A stretch of DNA of 11,287 nucleotides from positions 1 to 11,287 of the forward strand of contig DGUI01000044.1 of NCBI GenBank assembly GCA_002394605.1, in the 5' to 3' direction. The notes beneath the pieces were generated by a model, which did no database searches, was not told the DNA's origin, and worked only from the letters and a program-made list of their open reading frames with translations. Made by a program: the position numbers and the translations under genes. The DNA is from Mageeibacillus sp. UBA4314. Lineage in GTDB: Bacteria; Bacillota; Clostridia; Saccharofermentanales; Saccharofermentanaceae. Of this stretch, positions 6,141 to 11,287 are shown in pieces. Positions within the stretch are counted from its first letter, which is position 1, and each line of letters begins with the position of its first letter.

Positions 6141-7037
6141 TCACACCTTGATATACTTTCTGACTGATATTCCGCTTCCTACCGAACCGATAAAGACTCC
6201 GAAAACAACAGACATGACAAGCAGTGTCCACATAAGGCTCTTAGTTGACAATAACGCATAGAAACTGGAAGGATCGATCGAACCCATCATCTTATCATAA
6301 ATGGCATTATATGCGATCACCGTTATCCCCCATGCGATCAGAGCACTCAGAAGACCTACTATTGCTCCTTCAGTAACATAAGGCATCCTTATGTAGTTGT
6401 TTGTCGCACCGACGAACTTCATAATCTCGATCTCGGAAGAACGTGAATAGACCGATATCCTTACCATGTTCGAGATGATGAAGAGCGATATCACGAACAA
6501 CACGACAAAAGATGCCAGGGTTGCCACATTGACTATATTGGTTGCCTTTGTCAGGAATGACATGACGTTGGATTCCTGATCAATCTTATTGATCCCTCCA
6601 TAGAGCTGGATATTGTTGATGACATCCTGCGCATCACCGGGATCATTAAGCTGTATGCTGAATGTATAAGGCAGTATCTCTTTGTAATCAACGTCGTCAA
6701 GAAGCGACGCCTTATCACCAAGGTTCTCCTTAAATGTATTGTAATTCTGTTCGGGGGAGTTCATCTCCCATTTGAGGATCCTTGAGTCCTGGCTCAGCAC
6801 TTCAGACAGTGTATCAAGCTGTTCCTGTTCACAGTTAAGTGTCATGTACACTTCAATAGGCGGCTTCTGTCCGAGCTTGCGCATCATATTCCGCGCATTC
6901 GTCGCAAAAATGAAGAATGCACTCATCACGACAAGCATCAGAAGAATGGTCGATACAGAAGCGACCGTAACAAGCGGGTGTCTGATGATACCCACAAATC
7001 CTTCTTTGATCGAATTAAAAAAGGCTCTTACGCTCAC
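6141..7037 (-). CDS. ftsX: Cell division protein FtsX (ABC transporter-like permease)
   Basis: This gene encodes FtsX, the membrane half of the FtsEX complex, which transmits ATP-driven changes to peptidoglycan hydrolases outside the cell. The 298-residue product has the family layout: cytoplasmic N-terminus (RAFFNSIKEGFVGIIRHPL), TM1 at about 23-45, an extracellular domain at about 47-165, then TM2 (169-189), TM3 (223-243) and TM4 (268-290). The cytoplasmic motif SSEIEIMKFVGATNNYIRMPY lies between TM2 and TM3 (in part: EIEIMKFVGAT, 202-212) and is diagnostic of FtsX. The start codon is GTG at 7037; its last three bases overlap the ftsE stop as GTGA (7034-7037), so translation is coupled. GGAGG at 7048-7052 provides the ribosome binding site. 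The identification is secure. Confidence 0.96.
   Translation of the reverse strand: MSVRAFFNSIKEGFVGIIRHPLVTVASVSTILLMLVVMSAFFIFATNARNMMRKLGQKPPIEVYMTLNCEQEQLDTLSEVLSQDSRILKWEMNSPEQNYNTFKENLGDKASLLDDVDYKEILPYTFSIQLNDPGDAQDVINNIQLYGGINKIDQESNVMSFLTKATNIVNVATLASFVVLFVISLFIISNMVRISVYSRSSEIEIMKFVGATNNYIRMPYVTEGAIVGLLSALIAWGITVIAYNAIYDKMMGSIDPSSFYALLSTKSLMWTLLVMSVVFGVFIGSVGSGISVRKYIKV
6144..6149 (-). promoter_or_regulatory. Ribosome binding site that fixes the M23 peptidase start
   Basis: AAGGTG lies five nt before the ATG at 6138 and within the last codons of ftsX. It supports the start that gives a normal signal peptide, rather than the 31-codon extension that would begin at 6231 inside ftsX. 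Confidence 0.65.
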
Positions 7038-7975
7038 TTGCTCTCATCCTCCGAACTGTCAGCTTTATCAGCATCACCGAAAACAAAACTGTCATCTGCA
7101 TCAGGTATGCTTTTAGTCTCACCGAATGTCAGAACCGGATCGCTTATCTGTCTTGCACCGTCATCGTCATAATCATCACTGTAATCCCTGTCGGAATCAA
7201 AAGACGGGTCATCCCCGTATGTGGGTCCGGCAGGCATATCGATACCTGCTTCAATAAGCTCCCTGTGTGTTATCGGCTCAGGCCTTGATTCCTCTTCATG
7301 TGTATATCCGCTCGCATAATCATCCCTGATGATCCTGCCATCATCCACTTCGATAACGCGCTTCTTCATCCTGTCGACCATATTGCTGTCGTGTGTACAT
7401 ACGACAACTGTCGTGCCGCTTCTGTTGATATCCAGGAGAAGCGCCATGATGCTCTCACTCGTCTCAGGATCAAGGTTGCCCGTAGGCTCGTCTGCTACTA
7501 TGATCTTGGGATTGTTGACCATAGCCCTGGCAATCGCAACTCTCTGCTGCTCACCGCCGGACAGTTCCTGCGGATATGTATCAGCCTTGTCCTTAAGCCC
7601 TACGATGTTAAGCACGAGCCTTACGGTCTGCTTCAGATTCTTATGCGGGATACCGACGACCTCACCGACGAAAGCGATGTTCTCTTCAACGGTCTTGGAT
7701 TCGATGAGCCTGAAATCCTGGTAGATCATGCCGATGTTACGACGAAGTACCGGAATGAGAGCCCTCGACATATGCGTAATATCAAAATTGTCTATCGTGA
7801 CCTTGCCTTCAGTGGGATCCTCTTCCTTCGTTATGCACTTGAGCAGGGTCGACTTGCCGGAGCCCGACTTTCCGATAACGAAAACAAATTCTCCGGTGTC
7901 TATCTCAAAGCTTACTCCTTTGAGAGCTTCAACACCGGATCTATAGGTCTTCTTTACATTAATGTATCTGATCAT
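7034..7975 (-). CDS. ftsE: Cell division ATP-binding protein FtsE with acidic C-terminal extension
   Basis: FtsE is the cytoplasmic ATPase of the FtsEX complex. Residues 1-220 form a complete ABC ATPase: Walker A GKSGSGKS (35-42), Q-loop glutamine Q86 in IYQDFRLI, signature LSGGEQQR (138-145), Walker B IIVADEP with catalytic E163, D-loop NLDP, and switch histidine H195. The DFRLI element after the Q-loop is typical of FtsE. The protein is 313 residues, whereas most FtsE proteins are near 220-230. Residues about 222-313 form an extra low-complexity acidic tail rich in Asp, Ser and Glu, probably disordered. The gene begins three nt after the regulator gene and overlaps ftsX by four nt. The ribosome binding site is weak (AAGAG right before the ATG), so coupling to the upstream gene is likely. 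The identity of the core is secure; the tail's role is unknown. Confidence 0.95.
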   Translation of the reverse strand: MIRYINVKKTYRSGVEALKGVSFEIDTGEFVFVIGKSGSGKSTLLKCITKEEDPTEGKVTIDNFDITHMSRALIPVLRRNIGMIYQDFRLIESKTVEENIAFVGEVVGIPHKNLKQTVRLVLNIVGLKDKADTYPQELSGGEQQRVAIARAMVNNPKIIVADEPTGNLDPETSESIMALLLDINRSGTTVVVCTHDSNMVDRMKKRVIEVDDGRIIRDDYASGYTHEEESRPEPITHRELIEAGIDMPAGPTYGDDPSFDSDRDYSDDYDDDGARQISDPVLTFGETKSIPDADDSFVFGDADKADSSEDESK

Positions 7976-7978
7976 CTC

Positions 7979-9085
7979 TTATCTTATCATCCTGTCGTTG
8001 CTGGCATCGAGATAATCAATATACGTCCTTACCATGGTCGCCATCTTGAACAGGACGGCATCCTCGAACAATCTAAGATCAAGTCCTGTCTTGAGCTTTA
8101 CCTTCTCAAGTCTGTATACGAGCGTATTCCTGTGAACGAACAGTTCGCGGCTTGTCTCTGAACCGTTAAGGTCGTTATCGAAGAAAGTCTCGATCGTCAT
8201 CTTCGTCTCTTCGTCAAGCTGCTTATATGCCTCATCCGGGAATACTTCCTCAATGAACATCTCGCAAAGGCTCCTCGGGAGCTGATAGATCAGTCTTCCC
8301 AATCCGAGCTTATCGTATCTGGATATGTGATTGTCGCTCTCAAAGATCTTGGATACCTTAAGAGCCGTCATCGCATCGCTGTATGACTTGCTTATCTCCT
8401 GGAATGTCCTTACGAGAGAACCTACTGCGATATTGGCTTCGCATCCTTCCGAATTAAGGCAGGTAAACAGAGACTGTGACACATTCTCGATGAATACGTC
8501 ACGGGAATCTTCACTCTCATAAGCTTCCTGTGCATTAACTATTACGATCGAAGTTGCCTCATCCATCGCGATGACATTGGCAACCTCTTCATCAGTATAG
8601 AAGTTCTGAAGTATCTCAAGCGCATCAGATCCCTTGTCAGCCGTTGTTCTGACAACCATGACAAGTCTGGGGATCTTGCAGTCGATCTTGAACTCCCTTG
8701 CAGTCATCGGGATCTCTTCCCTGATCTCATTGTCAAGAAGGACATTGCGGATGAATACGATCTTATCTGCATCCGTTCCCTTATCCTTGAGTGATGTCTT
8801 GATCCATTCGGAAAGAAGCTGAAGTGAGACTTTGGAATCAGGATCATTGCTCTGCACGTAAACGACATACTTTGCCTGTTCGCCGATGAGGATCTTGTAG
8901 TAGATCTTGTCAGCTGTTCCCGCAAACATATCGCCTGATGTAAGCACGGCTCTTACAGAAGAATCCGTCGTGTCAACAACATCATCTTCAGTAGCTGCGA
9001 TGACCTTGCCGGAGAGATCGATAACACCGGCACTGTAAGGCAAGATTTCCTTCGCCTGACGCATAAGTTTCTTCAATTCTTCCAT
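7979..9085 (-). CDS. PucR/CdaR-family regulator-like protein heading the ftsEX operon
   Basis: The 368-residue product ends in a PucR-type helix-turn-helix (about residues 305-358): the NDLNGSETSRELFVHRNTLVYRLEKV region, with the core HRNTLVYRLEKV at 318-329, then a GLDLRLFEDAVLFKMA segment. The middle (about 135-250) resembles the GGDEF-like domain of CdaR-type regulators (LVMVVRTT, SIVIVNA, IAVGSLVRTFQEISKSYSDAMTALK in part). The N-terminal 100 residues have a small sensor-like pattern (SAGVIDLSGKVIAATEDD) that could be a PAS-like or diacid-recognition fold; this is inference. GAGGTG at 9090-9095 supports the ATG at 9085. It is the first gene of the unit, with ftsE starting three nt after its stop. 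The ligand is unknown. Family members often control sugar-acid or purine genes, but here the neighbours are cell-division genes. Confidence 0.85.
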   Translation of the reverse strand: MEELKKLMRQAKEILPYSAGVIDLSGKVIAATEDDVVDTTDSSVRAVLTSGDMFAGTADKIYYKILIGEQAKYVVYVQSNDPDSKVSLQLLSEWIKTSLKDKGTDADKIVFIRNVLLDNEIREEIPMTAREFKIDCKIPRLVMVVRTTADKGSDALEILQNFYTDEEVANVIAMDEATSIVIVNAQEAYESEDSRDVFIENVSQSLFTCLNSEGCEANIAVGSLVRTFQEISKSYSDAMTALKVSKIFESDNHISRYDKLGLGRLIYQLPRSLCEMFIEEVFPDEAYKQLDEETKMTIETFFDNDLNGSETSRELFVHRNTLVYRLEKVKLKTGLDLRLFEDAVLFKMATMVRTYIDYLDASNDRMIR

Positions 9086-9130
9086 AATTCACCTCAAAAA
9101 ACTGACCGATTGACATAATCGTACCTTAAG

Positions 9131-9159
9131 ATAATATAATTTTAACTCAAAAGACGCAA
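9131..9159 (-). promoter_or_regulatory. Sigma-A-type promoter of the regulator-ftsEX operon
   Basis: A -35 box TTGCGT (9154-9159) and a -10 box TATTAT (9131-9136) are spaced by 17 nt, predicting a start near G9124 and a 5' leader of about 38 nt before the regulator gene. The surrounding sequence is A/T rich. No obvious operator palindrome overlaps it. It fits the only sizable gap upstream of the six-gene unit. Confidence 0.6.
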
Positions 9160-9200
9160 GAAAACGCGTGATTTTATAATGAAAAAGTCAAATAAAGTTA

Positions 9201-10328
9201 TTAATAAACAGATACGGCAAAGCCTCTGGCTTCATATATCGACTTGAATTTCTTCGCTGATACTTTGTATTCTCCCAGATGGTAGCCGCAGTCATTGATA
9301 AGGATAGAACCGTCTTCATAAACTCCAACGACACATACACAGTGGTTATTCGTAACCTCACCCTTCTCCGTAATGCTCCAGGGATAGACCTCCCATGAAG
9401 GCGCATTCCATCCGCTCGTCGCATACAGCAATACGACATGGCCTGCTTTGATCTCCTCTATCAAGGTCTCCACCGGGGCATCAGTCAGATTGGAAGCAGA
9501 AGCAAAGCCTGCCGCCCACTTAGTCAGGGGTTCCGGATAGATCGATGTCCTCTTGCCTTCATTGACTCCTCCGCGCCCCTTGGACGGATCGCCCATGTAT
9601 CCTTCGTACGGCGTCTCGCCCTTCGGCATCGTCGCCATGAACTGATCGATATCATATTTATTGGCATGCCCGAGGCCTCTTAAAGCCATATACAGGGACA
9701 CACCCTCGCATCCGAGCGGATAACCTCTGTCGTTCTGGCTGATCGTGGGAATGTTGATGTGAACGGTCAGAGAATCATCAGTTGCCGGCTTATCTCCTGA
9801 CCTCAACGAACCCGTACTCTTGTTAAAGTAACAGAGATCCTTGCCTATCCACTTAAGCCCGGTTGCCATGACTCCGTTCTTATCAAGGTAATACCACTTC
9901 TTTCCGGACTTGAGCCACCCCTTCTGCCTTGCGCCGGATGAGCTGAAGTAATACCAGTTGCCACCTGTCTGATACCAGCCTGTAACCATCTTCCCCGAAG
10001 ACTTGAGATAGTACCACTTCTTCTTGATCTTCTGCCATCCGGTCTGCATGGCGCCGGAATCATCGAAATAATACCAATAGCTTCCTATCTGCGCCCAACC
10101 GGTCTTCATGGCACCTGTCTTCTTGTCGAGATAATAGCGTATCCCCTTCACTTCCTTCCAGCCCTTCTGAAGGACGCCGGTCTTCTTGTCGTAGAGATAC
10201 CACTTCCCGTTCCTTTGGACCCACCTGGCCTTGAACGCAGCAGCGGATGCAGCATTAACGCCGGTGAAAGCGATGTTCACCATGGTTACTGCGGTCAGTA
10301 TGATTGCTGCTGTCTTCAAGTTCTTCAT
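9201..10328 (-). CDS. Secreted choline-binding-repeat protein with C39-like peptidase domain
   Basis: The 375-residue product starts with a signal peptide (about residues 1-26: MKNLK, a hydrophobic core, then VNA). Next come seven tandem cell-wall-binding repeats (about 36-178) of 20-21 residues each, with the GW...WYYF/L...TG(A/V)M pattern of choline-binding or glucan-binding modules. The C-terminal domain (about 188-375) resembles the Peptidase_C39_2 family. C207 in PLGCEGVSLYMAL is the likely nucleophile, H329 in NNHCVCVVG the likely general base, and D346 in INDCG the third residue. It is probably attached non-covalently to the cell surface and cuts or binds an extracellular peptide. I chose the ATG at 10328 because it gives the signal peptide directly; GGAGA lies 10 nt upstream. 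The substrate is unknown. It stands alone between a terminator and the next promoter. Confidence 0.88.
   Translation of the reverse strand: MKNLKTAAIILTAVTMVNIAFTGVNAASAAAFKARWVQRNGKWYLYDKKTGVLQKGWKEVKGIRYYLDKKTGAMKTGWAQIGSYWYYFDDSGAMQTGWQKIKKKWYYLKSSGKMVTGWYQTGGNWYYFSSSGARQKGWLKSGKKWYYLDKNGVMATGLKWIGKDLCYFNKSTGSLRSGDKPATDDSLTVHINIPTISQNDRGYPLGCEGVSLYMALRGLGHANKYDIDQFMATMPKGETPYEGYMGDPSKGRGGVNEGKRTSIYPEPLTKWAAGFASASNLTDAPVETLIEEIKAGHVVLLYATSGWNAPSWEVYPWSITEKGEVTNNHCVCVVGVYEDGSILINDCGYHLGEYKVSAKKFKSIYEARGFAVSVY
9795..10223 (-). repeat. Seven tandem choline-binding-type repeats (coding)
   Basis: Seven units of about 60-63 nt encode residues 36-178 of the secreted C39-like protein. The conserved positions are a GW pair, then WYYF or WYYL eight residues or so later, then TG or SG followed by a small residue and M/Q. 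The units are similar at protein level but clearly diverged in DNA. The last unit is degenerate (GLKW in place of GW, CYF in place of YYF). They are expected to bind choline or other wall polymers. Confidence 0.8.
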
Positions 10329-10338
10329 CTGATTAGAG

Positions 10339-10357
10339 TCTCCGGGATGATTATAAC
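10339..10357 (-). promoter_or_regulatory. Extended -10 promoter and ribosome binding site of the C39-like gene
   Basis: TATAAT (10350-10355) is preceded by TGT, giving an extended -10 (TGN-TATAAT, 10350-10358). At the usual distance upstream there is no good -35 box, because that stretch is the hairpin of the preceding terminator. The predicted start is near 10343, which puts the GGAGA ribosome binding site (10339-10343) at the very 5' end of the message, with a spacing of 10 nt to the ATG. The -10 match is exact; promoter use is inferred. Confidence 0.5.
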
Positions 10358-10359
10358 AC

Positions 10360-10393
10360 AAAAAAAAGAGGTTGCCCCGTCAGGGACAACCTC
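10360..10393 (-). terminator. Strong intrinsic terminator after the sugar ATPase gene
   Basis: In the transcript, GAGGTTGTCCC pairs with GGGGCAACCTC over 11 bp (one G-U pair) around a 4-nt TGAC loop (10368-10393). Eight U residues (10360-10367) follow immediately. It begins 28 nt after the stop codon of the ATPase gene. This is a textbook Rho-independent terminator and ends that transcription unit. Confidence 0.95.
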
Positions 10394-10421
10394 CGTAGAT
10401 ACACAAGTAAGGATCCTGCTA

Positions 10422-11287
10422 TCAGGAAATGATGCTCTGCTCTGTATCCTTATCGAAGATGTGGATACGGTTAGTATCGATAGCGAGGTCGCAGACCATG
10501 CCAACCTGTGACTGTGATGTTGTAGGGTCAACTCTACATGTGAGAGGGAGTGAACCGTTAACTGTGACATAGAGATATGTCTCAGCACCGAGCATCTCGA
10601 CGACGTCAACGTCTGCTTCGAAAGCTGTCTCAGGGTGATCTGTAACGAATGTAGCTTCGTCTGTGATAGCCTCAGGACGTACACCGAAGATAACTTCCTG
10701 ACCGTCACGCTCCATGACTTCCTCAACTGCATAACGCTCAGGGAGCTTAACAGTAACATTCTCGAATGTGATGAATACGTCTGTACCCTCAACATTGATA
10801 ACGGCGTTGATGAAGTTCATAGGAGGCATACCGATGAATCCTGCAACGAATGTGTTGATCGGGTTATCGTAAAGTTCCGTAGGAGAGTCAACCTGCTGGA
10901 TGAATCCGTCCTTCATAACAACGATACGCGTACCCATTGTCATAGCCTCTGTCTGGTCGTGTGTAACGTAAACGAATGTTGTCTTGAGTCTGTGGTGGAG
11001 CTTTGTGATCTCGACACGCATCTGTACACGGAGCTTAGCATCCAAGTTGGAGAGAGGCTCGTCCATAAGGAATACCTTAGGATCACGGACGATAGCACGG
11101 CCAAGAGCAACACGCTGTCTCTGACCACCGGAGAGAGCCTTAGGCTTCCTCTCGAGGAGATGCTCGATCTCGAGGATCTTAGCTGCTTCTGATACACGGC
11201 GGTCGATCTCTGCCTTAGGCATCTTGCGGAGCTTAAGAGCGAAAGCCATGTTCTCACGTACTGTCATGTGAGGATACAGAGCGTAGT
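10422..11287 (-). CDS. MsmX/UgpC-type sugar ABC transporter ATPase, 5' end outside the window
   Basis: This is the C-terminal part (about 288 residues) of an ATPase that powers carbohydrate ABC importers. The open frame enters at the right edge reading YALYPHMTVRENMAF, which is the conserved segment just after the Q-loop, so the Walker A region (roughly the first 80 residues) lies outside. Visible are the signature LSGGQRQRVALGRA, Walker B VFLMDEPLSNLDAKLR, the switch histidine in VTHDQTEAMTMG, and GFIQQVDSPTELYDNP. A C-terminal regulatory TOBE-type beta region with FGVRPEAI follows. The ORF is truncated by the window, not broken. Arginine codons are mostly CGT, a bias like that of highly expressed genes. 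MsmX-type ATPases often serve several sugar permeases; which ones is unknown here. A strong terminator follows, so this is the last gene of its unit. Confidence 0.93.
   Translation of the reverse strand, partial: YALYPHMTVRENMAFALKLRKMPKAEIDRRVSEAAKILEIEHLLERKPKALSGGQRQRVALGRAIVRDPKVFLMDEPLSNLDAKLRVQMRVEITKLHHRLKTTFVYVTHDQTEAMTMGTRIVVMKDGFIQQVDSPTELYDNPINTFVAGFIGMPPMNFINAVINVEGTDVFITFENVTVKLPERYAVEEVMERDGQEVIFGVRPEAITDEATFVTDHPETAFEADVDVVEMLGAETYLYVTVNGSLPLTCRVDPTTSQSQVGMVCDLAIDTNRIHIFDKDTEQSIIS

Noticed and set aside
6139..6231. Longer M23 peptidase start at 6231
   Set aside because: It would overlap ftsX by 91 nt and bury the signal peptide behind 31 odd residues; the start at 6138 has a ribosome binding site.
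7298..8161. Long plus-strand open frame (287 codons) across ftsE and the regulator gene
   Set aside because: It is antisense to two genes with clear family motifs and shows no recognisable domain. The open frame follows from codon use on the opposite strand.
9154..9169. ACGC/GCGT hairpin after the C39-like gene as a terminator
   Set aside because: The stem is only 4 bp with an 8-nt loop and CTTTTG behind it, and it overlaps the -35 box of the next promoter.
10635..11192. Plus-strand open frame (185 codons) opposite the sugar ATPase gene
   Set aside because: It is antisense to strongly conserved ABC ATPase motifs and looks like a codon-bias shadow with many Cys and Leu.

Overview
All recognisable genes in this window lie on the minus strand, so transcription runs from right to left. 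The gene content points to a Gram-positive, low-to-mid GC member of the Firmicutes. Class Clostridia is most likely, and a Lachnospiraceae-like or Oscillospiraceae-like gut or rumen anaerobe is plausible. The evidence is an S10 ribosomal operon, an Hsp33 gene, an FtsEX pair followed by a coiled-coil LytM (M23) hydrolase, an MsmX-type sugar ATPase, and a secreted protein with choline-binding-type repeats. The genus cannot be fixed from this window.

Right edge (10422-11287): the 3' part of an MsmX/UgpC-type ATPase gene, closed by a very strong intrinsic terminator. Next (9201-10328) comes a free-standing gene for a secreted protein: signal peptide, seven cell-wall-binding (choline-binding-type) repeats, and a C39-like cysteine peptidase domain. 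It has its own extended -10 promoter directly behind the terminator.

Middle (3124-9085): a tightly packed six-gene unit with gaps or overlaps of 11 nt or less. Its order is PucR/CdaR-type regulator, ftsE, ftsX, M23 peptidase with long coiled coils, SAM-dependent methyltransferase, and hslO (Hsp33). FtsE and FtsX are expected to form a membrane machine that activates the M23 hydrolase to cut septal peptidoglycan. The first gene may control or sense something for this unit. The last two genes (a methyltransferase and a redox-activated chaperone) have no obvious division role.

Left (1-2750): the start of the S10 ribosomal protein operon (rpsJ, rplC, rplD, rplW, rplB), with rplB running off the left edge. 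It is preceded by a good sigma-A-type promoter and an unusually long, structured leader of about 290 nt. The leader contains a terminator-like hairpin with competing upstream pairing partners. Two perfect hairpins also sit in the 100-nt gap between rpsJ and rplC. These RNA structures are the most likely place for something undescribed in the window. I did not find a CRISPR array, tRNA, rRNA, transposon or obvious defence system.
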